Positions 33,798-42,671 of a stretch of 64,000 nt of DNA are shown here, piece after piece; positions within the stretch are counted from its first letter, which is position 1; each line of letters opens with the position of its first letter. The notes under the pieces are model-generated. The model was not told the origin of the DNA, did no database searches, and saw only the letters and a list, made by a program, of their open reading frames with translations. The stretch comes from Anaerosolibacter carboniphilus (GTDB lineage: Bacteria > Bacillota > Clostridia > Peptostreptococcales > Thermotaleaceae). Location of the stretch: positions 1 to 64,000 of the forward strand of contig NZ_JACHEN010000027.1 in the NCBI RefSeq assembly GCF_014205875.1. Direction: 5' to 3'. Both the position numbers and the translations under genes were made by a program.

Positions 33798-34592
33798 CTT
33801 ACGAAATCCAAAAAATAATTGTTCAAATCCCGTTGTCTCTTGAGACATAGGATACATATCTACGTTGGTAATCTGCCACCCTTCGTCCCCATGCAAAGCG
33901 TTCTTTGCGAAAATGGACACCTCTACCGATTCATTTATCTCTTTTCCTTGTACTTCTTGACGATAATCAGCAATCACGCGCATCTGGCTATACATGGTTT
34001 CATCTTCTTCTCGAAAGACCATAGCCACATCTTTTATTTCTTTGATTTTGACATCTGAAATAATTTTGTTTTCAAGAACAAATGCTTTATTTTCTTCATA
34101 ATTATCAAACAAATATGGAATTCTAAAATTTAAGGAAAAGGCCAATCCATATCGACTAGGCTCATAATTATCATATTGAAAACTCTGCCAGTGTTCAAAG
34201 GTCCACTGCACATGTCTCAGCATTTCATCTTTTAGAACTTCCTCGTCCGTCTCATGGTCATCCTCTACATGCATGCTCAGTACTTCACCTGTAAAAGCAT
34301 TGATAATCAATGCATATGTCAACTGGCTTTTTTCTTCCCTGTAGTGAAGCTCCCAAATAGGCTGCTCTTCTGTGGCTTCAATAACTTCTTCTAGTTTAAG
34401 CTTTACATCCCCTAAAGCCTTCAGCTCTGGATGGGCCTCTGCGATCTTAAGGGCTTCTTCTCGCTCAATCATTCCTCCCTTTTCATTGGCGGATGGCTTG
34501 ATTGCCCCATTAAAATCCTCTTGAGACTTGCTACATCCAACGCTCATTACACCAATGATCAGTAGCATCATCAAACAAAGTATTTTCTTCAA
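33789..34592 (-). CDS. PepSY-like lipoprotein
   Basis: 267 residues. A signal peptide ends with the lipobox MSVGC (Cys20). A PepSY-like stretch (about 43-105) contains REEALKIAEAHPELKAL and YALIINAFTGEVLSM. The C-terminal 150 residues are not recognised. It is extracellular and membrane-anchored. PepSY domains often inhibit or tune proteases. TTG 34592 follows AAGGAGCG. The nitroreductase gene ends 12 nt upstream, so the two share a transcript. Confidence 0.75.
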   Translation of the reverse strand: MKKILCLMMLLIIGVMSVGCSKSQEDFNGAIKPSANEKGGMIEREEALKIAEAHPELKALGDVKLKLEEVIEATEEQPIWELHYREEKSQLTYALIINAFTGEVLSMHVEDDHETDEEVLKDEMLRHVQWTFEHWQSFQYDNYEPSRYGLAFSLNFRIPYLFDNYEENKAFVLENKIISDVKIKEIKDVAMVFREEDETMYSQMRVIADYRQEVQGKEINESVEVSIFAKNALHGDEGWQITNVDMYPMSQETTGFEQLFFGFRKNS

Positions 34593-34604
34593 AACCTTCG
34601 CTCC

Positions 34605-35435
34605 TTACCTTTTTAAGAGTTTAAAAGATGAAATATATTCATGACCCTGAATGAGATCATGTTCCTGCCTTTTAAATACACCTGGTATATCATAGGCCTG
34701 ACAAGCTATTTCTAGATGCTTCATGGCAATACCTAGGTCGATTCGATGCATTTTCGTATCCTCGCTGGACTTCACCGAAATATTGGATTTTGCATATAGA
34801 TCAATCCTATCTTCTTTAAAAATCATGCGCCAAGGCTGTAAATTTACTGCTGAGGGCGCCAATCGCACGCATGCAAGTATTTCCTGCCACAAGGGATTTT
34901 GTTCAAGAAATTCATTTATATTTTTACCAAGTTCTTGATGAAAGGCAATCTCTTCAATCATCTTACGTTTGGCAAAACCCGCAAAGTTTCGAACAGCTTC
35001 CCCCCACATCCCTCTTTTTTCATAACCAAAGGCAATAATCACCACGGCCTTTTCTCCTGCAGCCATAGAAATAACCCTCTTAATTAATTCACGATCAAAG
35101 AAACCACCTATCCAGCATGTTCCCAATCCTAAGGCTGTCATTCCGAGCACAATCTCTTCCATTGTATAACCCACGTTTTCATGGTAGCCTTCTTTTGTTT
35201 CAGAAATAACCACTAGATAATGGGGTGATTTCACCTTCCCGTAGCTGCCTAAAAAACCATTCATGACCTGATGAATTTTTGTACCATCTTGGACCACTTC
35301 AATTCGGAGTCCTATATCATTATATAATACTTTTGCAGTATTTACGCAATCCCTCACTTTTTGGAATAATGTTTCGTCAATATCTTGTGCTTCATATTGT
35401 CGTACTGATTTTCTATTCTTTATGGCCTCTAACAT
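34605..35435 (-). CDS. nitroreductase family protein (TM1586 type)
   Basis: 276 residues. The FMN-binding opening is MLEAIKNRKSVRQYEAQDID. Two similar halves follow, with ALGLGTCWIGGF and LAPSAVNLQPWRMIF. This is the arrangement of the putative TM1586-like nitroreductases, where one chain holds both halves. The electron acceptor is unknown. ATG follows GAGGAGGGA. Confidence 0.85.
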   Translation of the reverse strand: MLEAIKNRKSVRQYEAQDIDETLFQKVRDCVNTAKVLYNDIGLRIEVVQDGTKIHQVMNGFLGSYGKVKSPHYLVVISETKEGYHENVGYTMEEIVLGMTALGLGTCWIGGFFDRELIKRVISMAAGEKAVVIIAFGYEKRGMWGEAVRNFAGFAKRKMIEEIAFHQELGKNINEFLEQNPLWQEILACVRLAPSAVNLQPWRMIFKEDRIDLYAKSNISVKSSEDTKMHRIDLGIAMKHLEIACQAYDIPGVFKRQEHDLIQGHEYISSFKLLKR

Positions 35436-35534
35436 GCCATTCCCTCCTCAAACTCTTTATATATTTTATTTCGAGATAGATGTATAAATTCCTTTGATGA
35501 ATTGGCATGTTAAGAAGATTTCATAATCAATCAA

Positions 35535-35568
35535 AAAGATCTCACAGTTTCTAAACTGTGAGATCTTT
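35535..35568 (-). terminator. terminator of cold-shock gene
   Basis: 16-bp perfect stem AAAGATCTCACAGTTT and complement with a 2-nt turn, eight bases after the stop. Confidence 0.88.
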
Positions 35569-35575
35569 CAAGTTT

Positions 35576-35776
35576 TTATAATCTAACTACATTGGCAGCC
35601 TGTGGTCCCCGATCTCCCTGAACAATTTCAAATTGGACTCTTTGACCTTCATTCAAGCTTTTATATCCTTCACCAGTGATGGCCGTATAGTGTACAAAAA
35701 CATCTGGCTCTCCAGCCACTTCTATAAAGCCAAATCCCTTGTCATTGTTAAACCACTTTACTGTTCCTTCTTTCAT
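35576..35776 (-). CDS. cspA: cold-shock protein
   Basis: 66 residues, the standard length. RNA-binding motifs KGFGFI (RNP1) and VFVHYTAI (RNP2 region) are present, as is the closing GPQAANVV. It binds single-stranded nucleic acid and acts as RNA chaperone. Single gene with a 180-nt upstream region before the divergent gene, enough for the long leader typical of csp mRNAs. ATG follows AGGAGG. Confidence 0.96.
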   Translation of the reverse strand: MKEGTVKWFNNDKGFGFIEVAGEPDVFVHYTAITGEGYKSLNEGQRVQFEIVQGDRGPQAANVVRL

Positions 35777-35965
35777 TTTACAAACTCCTCCTAATGCGTC
35801 TTACTAGACAATAATTTACAGTTTTTTATATCTCTTATTATTACCCTTTCCATAGAAAATAAACCCATATCTATATTTTTTTCTACATGAATGGCGGATG
35901 TATTAATATGGATACAATGTTAATAAACAATGATTCTAATTCTGTAAAGATGTTGAGAGGATGAT

Positions 35966-36799
35966 ATGATGAATTCAGCAAATCTCAAAGCTGTAGTATT
36001 GTCAAACGAGATCAGTCTAAATAAAATTGCAGAGCACTTTGGCATTCACAAAAAATTCAAGTGGGAAGATCCCCTCTTTCTCAATGAAAACTTCTTAAAG
36101 GGTATTTTAAAAGAACCGGCAAATAAACTGGTATATATCTATCATTTTGGCAGTATTGTTTTTATTAATCTAACGCACCATGAGATTATGGATATCATTA
36201 ATTATTTAAAACGAATTGAGAAAAGCTTAAACAACCACGCTTCTTTTTCTTTCGTCGATGATTATCGAATTGATCTTGGTATAGAAGACTCCTTTTCCAT
36301 TGGTAATGAATTTATGATTGTCCCAGAGGTAAAGAACTATTACTTAGAAATCGTTGCTACAGTTCTTGCAAAATCCGTGGCTTTAGAAAAAATCGAAGCT
36401 GGATTAGAGATTCTATCTGATGAAATCGAAGATATCATGGATTTCTTAGCAAAGGGCCAATTAAAGCTATCAGAAGAAAAGCTAGCTAAAATTTGGTCAC
36501 GCATCTTAGGTTTTAAATACAATACCATCTCTTATATCATGCTTCTGGACAAGCCAGAAATCACTTGGAATAATGATGAAGCAGCCCAACTTTTTAGTCA
36601 ATTAAGTGAGTTGTTTGAACTAGAAGATCGCTATGGAAACATTCGTCATAAAACAGAGATCCTCGGTGATATCACCGAGGCCTTTGGTAGCTTAACCCAT
36701 GCAAAGCGGAGCAACCGTTTGGAATGGATGATTATCTTCTTGATTCTATTTGAGATCTTATTTAGTCTTGGGGAAAAACTATTTCATGCATTGCGCTAA
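35966..36799 (+). CDS. RMD1/DUF155 family protein
   Basis: 277 residues. The soluble part holds KLVYIYHFGSIVFINLTHHE, which is the RMD1-type F-G-x-x-V-F-F pattern. A coiled region (EAGLEILSDEIEDI) and a C-terminal membrane helix (about 255-272, WMIIFLILFEILFSL) follow, so the protein is tail-anchored with its bulk in the cytosol. Eukaryotic homologues act in mitochondria, and the bacterial role is unknown. ATG follows GAGAGG. A second ATG comes directly after. Confidence 0.8.
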   Translation: MMNSANLKAVVLSNEISLNKIAEHFGIHKKFKWEDPLFLNENFLKGILKEPANKLVYIYHFGSIVFINLTHHEIMDIINYLKRIEKSLNNHASFSFVDDYRIDLGIEDSFSIGNEFMIVPEVKNYYLEIVATVLAKSVALEKIEAGLEILSDEIEDIMDFLAKGQLKLSEEKLAKIWSRILGFKYNTISYIMLLDKPEITWNNDEAAQLFSQLSELFELEDRYGNIRHKTEILGDITEAFGSLTHAKRSNRLEWMIIFLILFEILFSLGEKLFHALR

Positions 36800-36820
36800 A
36801 CGATCTCTAATGATATCTGC

Positions 36821-37168
36821 TTATTTTTCTTTACAAATAAAATCTATATAATACGCTTTGTTTTGTATAACAATTTTATATCCTTTGTATTGAAGCTCAA
36901 AGTTCAGAAAATGGGATTGCAAATCAATATTTCTTAGGAAATGTACCGTGGCAGTATGGCTATCCTCATGGTCCCAGAACCTTATCAAAATACCCTTTAC
37001 CTTTGGTAACTGTAACCTTGATATGGGGTTTCCATTGCTCGAAGGTAAAAAAAGGTTAATGACTCGGTCATCCATATCCATATAAAGATCTAGATCCCCC
37101 TGTTCTTCTCGAAGCACTCTAACTTCGTAATCACTTTCAAGCTCAAAATCACCTTTTTTATAATTCAT
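36821..37168 (-). CDS. hypothetical protein
   Basis: 115 residues, beta-rich and soluble, with patterns such as KGILIRFWDHEDSHTATVHF and NKAYYIDFICKEK. I do not recognise the family. It is 61 nt from the P-loop gene on the same strand and may be co-transcribed. ATG follows GGTTGGAG. Confidence 0.6.
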   Translation of the reverse strand: MNYKKGDFELESDYEVRVLREEQGDLDLYMDMDDRVINLFLPSSNGNPISRLQLPKVKGILIRFWDHEDSHTATVHFLRNIDLQSHFLNFELQYKGYKIVIQNKAYYIDFICKEK

Positions 37169-37229
37169 CTATTGCTCCAACCTTTCTCTTTTATTCCTTG
37201 CAATATAAAATAGGGCTTATGGCCCTATT

Positions 37230-37643
37230 TTACGCAACAGTATACTCTTTTAATTCCTCAGGCAAATCGTAATCATCGCAGCTTACACTCAAAACAAAAT
37301 CTATATCAAACCTTTGGGAAAGCGTTTTTATCTCCTTCAAAACACTGGACAACTCATCAATACAAATATTTCCGATTTTCATCAACCCATCAATAAATAT
37401 TGTTCGGATATCGTGATCTTCAGAAATGACACCACATAAAAATCCTAAAAATCCTTTTGTATCGTTGATAGGGTATTCATGTAAACTAATAAATCGAACT
37501 TGATGCTTCAGATCGTACATATGCCGATTGTCATCATCAATAAAGACTATATTGCCTTTCTCTTGAGATGCCAGATTGTTCGCCATTTCAATCATGCATT
37601 TCGTCTTGCCAGTACCTAGTCCTCCGGTAATTAATTTAACCAT
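37230..37643 (-). CDS. P-loop ATP-binding protein (small)
   Basis: 137 residues. Walker A is GGLGTGKT (residues 7-14) and a hydrophobic Walker B-like strand is IRTIFIDGL. Only one domain is present, about the size of a minimal RecA-like or PilT-N-like module. There is no DNA-binding part. A regulatory switch role is conceivable but unproven. ATG follows GGGGGAG. Confidence 0.7.
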   Translation of the reverse strand: MVKLITGGLGTGKTKCMIEMANNLASQEKGNIVFIDDDNRHMYDLKHQVRFISLHEYPINDTKGFLGFLCGVISEDHDIRTIFIDGLMKIGNICIDELSSVLKEIKTLSQRFDIDFVLSVSCDDYDLPEELKEYTVA

Positions 37644-37797
37644 TTTAATCTCCCCCTTTGGAATTATTGAGTACTTACCATAAAGAATATATTATATATT
37701 CATAATATTCTTTACAGTATTATTCTATAACCCACTGAAAAATCCTTCCTGAAAATATATTATTTCATCAAAACAGCGACATTTTTTTACAAATTAT

Positions 37798-38847
37798 TTA
37801 TCCTTGACGATTACTCTGTTCCTTCATATATCTTCTTCTCAATTGCCCGCAAGCCGCATTGATATCACTGCCTAACTCTCTTCGGATGGTAGCTTCTACT
37901 CCATGTTTTTTCAAAATGCTTTGAAACTTCCGAACCCGATCCAGCTGCGCTGATTCATATTCTCTTTCATCGACTTTGTTTAGTGGAATTAGATTTACAT
38001 GACATAATAATCCCCTAATTCGCCCTGCTAGTTCCGAAGCATGCTTTTCTGAATCGTTCACATCTCGAATCATGGCATATTCAAAGGTTATCCTGCGCCC
38101 TGTTTGCCCCACATAGTACTTACAAGCCTTTAGTAGCTCTTCAATGGGATATTTTCTATTCACAGGCATCATTGTGTTTCTTAATATATCATTGGGTGCG
38201 TGCAGAGAAATCGCCAAGGTAACTTGTATTTTTCGATCTGCCAAATCCATCATTTTAGGAACAAGTCCACACGTAGATATGGTGATGCTCCTTAATCCAA
38301 TATTTAGCCCTTCCGGGTGATTAACCAAAGCTAAAAACTTCAATACTTCCTCATAGTTATCCAAAGGTTCACCGCTCCCCATGAGAACCACATTGGAAAC
38401 TCGATCTCCGATATCTCGTTGAATGGCGATGATTTGATCTAAAATTTCCCCTGCCGTCAGGTTCCGAACAACGCCCTCTAGGGTAGATGCACAGAATGTA
38501 CATCCCATCCGACAACCCACCTGACAAGATACACATACGGTATTTCCATGTTCATATCGCATGAGTACACTTTCTATGATGTTCCCATCTTCTAAAACAA
38601 ATAAATATTTTCTAGTTCCATCTACTTTTGAAATCAAAACACTCTCTGTTTTTAAATTTCCGATGTAGGCTTTCTGTTGCATCTTCTCCCGTAGTTCCTT
38701 TGATAGATTGGTCATCTCCTCTATGGTTATGGTACCCTTATGTATCCACTGAAAAATCTGCTTTCCACGAAATTTCTTTTCACCCAGACTTTCTAAGAAT
38801 CCCTCAAGTTCTTCTAGTGTATAATTTTTCAAATCAATTTTTTCCAT
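37798..38847 (-). CDS. rlmN: dual-specificity rRNA/tRNA methyltransferase RlmN
   Basis: 349 residues. The radical SAM motif is CRMGCTFC (CxxxCxxC). The N-terminal [16 protein letters not shown]-like stretch and the two further cysteines (SCQVGC and the C-terminal ACGQL, the methyl carrier) are conserved. It methylates C2 of A2503 in 23S rRNA and A37 in tRNA. ATG 38847 ([13 protein letters not shown]) lies nine bases after AAGGAG. An in-frame ATG 24 bases earlier lacks such a site. Confidence 0.96.
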   Translation of the reverse strand: MEKIDLKNYTLEELEGFLESLGEKKFRGKQIFQWIHKGTITIEEMTNLSKELREKMQQKAYIGNLKTESVLISKVDGTRKYLFVLEDGNIIESVLMRYEHGNTVCVSCQVGCRMGCTFCASTLEGVVRNLTAGEILDQIIAIQRDIGDRVSNVVLMGSGEPLDNYEEVLKFLALVNHPEGLNIGLRSITISTCGLVPKMMDLADRKIQVTLAISLHAPNDILRNTMMPVNRKYPIEELLKACKYYVGQTGRRITFEYAMIRDVNDSEKHASELAGRIRGLLCHVNLIPLNKVDEREYESAQLDRVRKFQSILKKHGVEATIRRELGSDINAACGQLRRRYMKEQSNRQG

Positions 38848-38941
38848 CTGTCTTACTCCTTGTCTATCCATCTTTATATTATTATTTCCTTTGTTGTATA
38901 AACAAAAACCTTAGGAAAGAATCTTTCCCAAGGTTTTATTC

Positions 38942-39355
38942 CTATTCCTCATACTCTTCTTTTTTGTCCTTTATGGCCTCATAAACCTCATCAAGAATGA
39001 GCCTATGTTTTCCTAAAATTGCAGCTAACAGGCTCTCCATTCCATCTTGAGAATCCATAAATTCAAAAGACACTTCCCAAACAGGATTATATCCCTCTGA
39101 CTCTTCAATAGATAAGACAGTCTCTTTCATAACATCCATGTCATAATAATCAAGGACAGCATCGTATTCCCAATCATCTACGTCTCGATCCGTTGTGAGT
39201 TTTAGAAACACCAAGTCCTGCTCTTCTTTATGTATCAAATAAATACCTTCGACCAAGTTACCATGCTCCTGGATCGTATAACTTCCGACCTCATTGGAAA
39301 ATACACCCGTCTCAGGATCTTTTTCCATCAACATCAACACCAAAGCTTCCAACAC
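38942..39355 (-). CDS. hypothetical acidic protein (DUF6762-like)
   Basis: 137 residues, strongly acidic. It has DVDDWEYDAVLDYYD and YNPVWEVSFEFMD patterns seen in an uncharacterised clostridial family that I believe is DUF6762. No catalytic motif or membrane segment is seen. TTG 39355 follows AGGAGG by eight bases. It is 16 nt after the DUF1292 gene, so the two form one unit. Confidence 0.6.
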   Translation of the reverse strand: MLEALVLMLMEKDPETGVFSNEVGSYTIQEHGNLVEGIYLIHKEEQDLVFLKLTTDRDVDDWEYDAVLDYYDMDVMKETVLSIEESEGYNPVWEVSFEFMDSQDGMESLLAAILGKHRLILDEVYEAIKDKKEEYEE

Positions 39356-39371
39356 TGTTTCCTCCTAGATT

Positions 39372-39617
39372 CTATTCTACATCAAAAAGGGATTCATATT
39401 CTTCTAACACTCTTTCGAATTCATCATCATCGTCAACAACCACATATTCTTCTTTGCCATCTACTTCAACAACTTTATAGACATAGGCATCATCCTCGTC
39501 TCCTACGGGTGCTAGAAGAGCATATCGGTCATCCTCCAGCTCCACATAATCAACTACTTCAAATTCCACATCTTTTCCGTCCTCATCTACGAAGGTTACA
39601 ATTTTTTTCTCTTCCAT
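39372..39617 (-). CDS. DUF1292 family protein
   Basis: 81 residues. DUF1292 pattern: ITFVDEDGKDVEFEV-like opening, VDYVELEDDRYALLAPVG and a very acidic tail with VDDDDEFERVLEEYESLF. Members are small, widespread in Firmicutes and often near ruvX/alaS, though not here. ATG follows AAAGGTGG. Confidence 0.85.
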   Translation of the reverse strand: MEEKKIVTFVDEDGKDVEFEVVDYVELEDDRYALLAPVGDEDDAYVYKVVEVDGKEEYVVVDDDDEFERVLEEYESLFDVE

Positions 39618-39723
39618 GGTAATCCACCTTTCCTGTTTCTGTATAATGATTATACCTATAAACTGTCCAGAGGTCTAGTAAATTATAAGGAAAATCTTTT
39701 TGAAAGAAAGATATTTATAATGA

Positions 39724-40644
39724 TTACTTGCTGTTGCTTAAAACATCCGCACCTATACTCTTTAACTTCGTATTTAAATAGACGCCTGTTATGATAATCA
39801 CTGCACTCAACAGCTTGATACTCGTAATCTCTTCATGTAAAATCAATGCTGATAAAATGATAGAAAACACGGGTACCAGATTGATAAAAGCTGCCGTTTT
39901 GCTGGCACCGATGGTTTTGATAGAAATCTGCTGTACCAAATATCCAATAACAGATGCAAAAATAGCCATATACAATACAGAAGTCCATCCCATCCAGGTT
40001 ACCTTCGGAAGATATTCCAATGGTTTCTCCCATAGAACAAAAGGAATCAGCAGGATCAAACATACCAGGAAACTATAGGAAGTTAAGATCAATGGGGAAT
40101 AACGATCCGTTATTTTTCGACTGATAATGGAATACACAGCCCAGCATAATACCGCTAAAAGCATCAATAAATCTCCTATGTTAAAGGATAAAGATGTGAA
40201 CACCGTTATATCTCCGTTGGAAACCGTCAATGCAATCCCTGAAAATGCCAGTAAAATTGCCCCAAATCTCTTTAGGCTTAAATGTTCTTTTAGAAATATA
40301 GCAGCAAGAATGCCAGTGATTAGCGGATTGGTTGCACCAATCATAGAAGAGTTCATAGCAGAAGTATATTTCAAAGCAATAAAAAATAATACATGATAGC
40401 CAAACATACCAATAAGTCCCAGGGCCAGCATATATGGCCAATCTTCCTTTTGCAATCTCCAACTTTTTTCTTCATATTTGATCATCACAACAAAAATAAC
40501 CATGGTAGCAAATAGAAATCTAAAAAATGCCAAAGAAAATGGCGGAAATTCCCTTATTCCTATTTTCCCAGCAATAAATGCGCCTGCCCAAAATACTGTA
40601 CACAGCACCATCAGCATATGTATTCTATGTTGATCCTTTCCCAT
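39724..40644 (-). CDS. EamA/DMT-family transporter
   Basis: 306 residues with ten membrane helices in two EamA repeats (about 10-140 and 155-295). Typical marks are FWAGAFIAGKIGIREFPPFSLAFFRF and a second AIFASVIGYLVQQISIKTIGASKTA. It exports or imports small metabolites, and the substrate is unknown. ATG follows GGGGGAG. It is a single gene. Confidence 0.88.
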   Translation of the reverse strand: MGKDQHRIHMLMVLCTVFWAGAFIAGKIGIREFPPFSLAFFRFLFATMVIFVVMIKYEEKSWRLQKEDWPYMLALGLIGMFGYHVLFFIALKYTSAMNSSMIGATNPLITGILAAIFLKEHLSLKRFGAILLAFSGIALTVSNGDITVFTSLSFNIGDLLMLLAVLCWAVYSIISRKITDRYSPLILTSYSFLVCLILLIPFVLWEKPLEYLPKVTWMGWTSVLYMAIFASVIGYLVQQISIKTIGASKTAAFINLVPVFSIILSALILHEEITSIKLLSAVIIITGVYLNTKLKSIGADVLSNSK

Positions 40645-40707
40645 ACTTCTCCCCCTTTTTATCTATGTCTTCTATCTCTATTGTACCGTATAAAATAAAA
40701 ATAAAAA

Positions 40708-40724
40708 GCCCTAATATTTAGGGC
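40708..40724 (-). terminator. terminator of yajQ
   Basis: GCCCTAA/TTAGGGC stem with an A-rich plus strand giving TTTTTATTTTTA on the minus strand. Confidence 0.85.
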
Positions 40725-40734
40725 CCCGTAATGA

Positions 40735-41229
40735 TTATGATCTAAAGTTTGTAAATTGCAATTCTACACCAAAATCTTTTTCCTTTAGCAATTGGATGAC
40801 AGCTTGTAAATCATCTTTGTTCTTGCCTGTTACCCGTACCTGATCATCCATGATCTGAGCCTGTACCTTAAGTTTCGAAGCCTTGATAGCAGCTACTACA
40901 TCCTTTCCCTTTTCCTTTGAAATCCCTCTTTGGATCTTTATAATCTGCCGTTCTAAACCTCCAGAACCAGGCTCTATTTTTCCGTAATCCAATGATTTTA
41001 ACGGTACATTTCTTTTCACCATTTTTGACTGTACTATATCTATGATGTTTTTAATCCTAAACTCATCTTCTGCAGCAATCTTAATCTCATCTTTATCTAA
41101 ATCAATCTCTGCCTTACTTCCTTTAAAATCATATCTTTGAGCTAGTTCCTTTTTCGCTTGGTTTACTGCATTGTCTACTTCTTGAAGATTTACTTCTGAA
41201 ACAACATCGAATGAACAGTTACTTGCCAT
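40735..41229 (-). CDS. yajQ: YajQ-family nucleotide-binding protein
   Basis: 164 residues. The full-length family opening is [20 protein letters not shown], followed by RYDFKGSK, and the second half has [19 protein letters not shown] and [14 protein letters not shown]. Some homologues bind c-di-GMP, others bind nucleotides or RNA. In a cell with a c-di-GMP riboswitch it is worth noting as a possible receptor. ATG follows AAGGAGG. Confidence 0.93.
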   Translation of the reverse strand: MASNCSFDVVSEVNLQEVDNAVNQAKKELAQRYDFKGSKAEIDLDKDEIKIAAEDEFRIKNIIDIVQSKMVKRNVPLKSLDYGKIEPGSGGLERQIIKIQRGISKEKGKDVVAAIKASKLKVQAQIMDDQVRVTGKNKDDLQAVIQLLKEKDFGVELQFTNFRS

Positions 41230-41553
41230 GAAAAATCCTCCTTGTTTCTTAGTTATCCTTAGTTCTATTTTAATGAATTCTTGGAATAATTACAATTATT
41301 ATCCTGCTTTTTTTCCATACTTATACAGTTATTAGCTTCTCATCTTCCCATAATTTCACTCTTTCTCTGCAATATTTCCCAAGAAATATAGAATATTTAG
41401 ATAAAAAACTTTCGTCAGATACTTCCCTGGAAGGCTACAGATAAGTCTTTCTGGATATCATAATTCACGATTTACGTGCTGCACGATATCTTCGACTTAT
41501 AGGTTTTACTTCCAAAATATCCGACAAAAGTTTCATACAGAAGAATCCATGTT
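41230..41553. other. intergenic region with structured element
   Basis: About 170 nt of ordinary AT-rich promoter sequence upstream of yajQ, then the 131-nt nested inverted-repeat element at 41404-41534. No gene is seen. Confidence 0.6.
41404..41534. repeat. 131-bp nested inverted-repeat element (MITE or RNA)
   Basis: The ends AAACTTTCGTCAGATA and TATCCGACAAAAGTTT pair over 16 positions (two G-U). Inside, GGAAG/CTTCC, ATAAGTC/GACTTAT and GATATC/GATATC nest in order around a small CGTGCAGCACG hairpin. On the minus strand the outer stem ends in TTTTTTAT like a terminator. It is either a miniature mobile element or a structured RNA. Confidence 0.6.
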
Positions 41554-41763
41554 TTAATAATAGCGATGGATATAGTCATTTTCCAATTCAATAATTCTTT
41601 TAAAGCTCATTTCATGATTGGGCTCAGCTTTAAACTCTAAATATATAAGATCACCTGGTTTTGCACCTTGGGGAATCATTTGAACTGGTATGATGACGGT
41701 ATAATTTTTCTCTGTGACAATTGTTGCTGTATCTCCATTGATCTCATGAAGCTTTGCCACCAT
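41554..41763 (-). CDS. DUF3006-like small protein
   Basis: 69 residues. The pattern VAKLHEINGDTATIVTEKNYTVIIPVQMIPQGAKPGDL fits DUF3006, small beta proteins of unknown role. Start set at ATG 41763, nine bases after AAGGAG. The frame is open back to 41889, where it would overlap the end of the response regulator gene, but that part is hydrophobic and unlike the family. It is last in a leftward run behind lytS and the regulator gene. Confidence 0.65.
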   Translation of the reverse strand: MVAKLHEINGDTATIVTEKNYTVIIPVQMIPQGAKPGDLIYLEFKAEPNHEMSFKRIIELENDYIHRYY

Positions 41764-41885
41764 TTTACCCATCTCCTTCATATGATCTTCTACTTTATCA
41801 TAGTCGATTCTTTTTAAAAGATGGATTTTATAACATAGAACGATAAAATTAAGGCATAAAATGCCCTTGTCTTGCCATAAAGCTG

Positions 41886-42653
41886 TCACAGGCCGATTGC
41901 ATTTCGAAAACCCTTGATGTAAGTTCTGCTTACTGGAATTTGATCCTTACAATTCTTCATTTGGATTAGAAAAGTATGATTGAACCACAGCTTTATCTCA
42001 TCAATGTTACTTAGATTTACGATATACGCCCTATGGGTTCTAAGAAACCTGTCCTTCGGCAGTTTAGATTCTAAGTCCTTCAGATTCATATAGGCCATGT
42101 AGTTTTCCTGCTGGGTATGGACTGTACACTGTCTTCCGTCCACCGAGATATAAAGAATTTCATGATAATCAATGATCTTGATTTTTTCAGCTTCCCACAC
42201 AGCCAGCTTATCTGCAAGCTTTAGGTTGATCGTCTGATGCAGCAGCTTTTCCGTATCCTTTTCTGATAACCCCTTCGCCATAGTTTTCTTTTTTTCAATT
42301 TGATTCATGATCCTGACAATGGTGGCTTCAATACGTTCTTCCCGAAAGGGCTTTAGAAGATAATCTGTAGCATTCAATTCAAAAGCCTGCAAGGCATACT
42401 GATCATAACCAGTAGCAAAAACAATAAAAGGTACTGACTTCAAGGTTATTAGTTCCCGTGCCGTTGCAATCCCATCTCTGTTGGTCATATGTATATCCAA
42501 AAAAACAATATCAGGTTTCTGTTTCTTTATCAATTCCAGCGCATCTTCCCCATCATAGGCTTCCCCTATAATTTCAATTTCAGGATATTTACTTAACAGG
42601 AACTTAAGCTCTCTTACCGCAGGCAGTTCATCATCTACTATAATCGTACGCAA
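41886..42653 (-). CDS. lytT: LytTR-family response regulator
   Basis: 255 residues. The receiver domain (about 1-120) has the acidic pocket DDE, phospho-acceptor Asp in DIVFLDIHM (residue 53) and Lys in LLKPF. The LytTR DNA-binding domain (about 150-250) has ILYISVDGRQCTVHT and FLRTHRAYIVNL. It pairs with the sensor kinase 18 nt upstream. In Firmicutes, LytST pairs drive lrgAB or pyruvate uptake, but neither lies next to this pair. TTG 42653 follows GGGGGAT. Confidence 0.92.
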   Translation of the reverse strand: MRTIIVDDELPAVRELKFLLSKYPEIEIIGEAYDGEDALELIKKQKPDIVFLDIHMTNRDGIATARELITLKSVPFIVFATGYDQYALQAFELNATDYLLKPFREERIEATIVRIMNQIEKKKTMAKGLSEKDTEKLLHQTINLKLADKLAVWEAEKIKIIDYHEILYISVDGRQCTVHTQQENYMAYMNLKDLESKLPKDRFLRTHRAYIVNLSNIDEIKLWFNHTFLIQMKNCKDQIPVSRTYIKGFRNAIGL

Positions 42654-42671
42654 GTGATTATCCCCCTTCTA

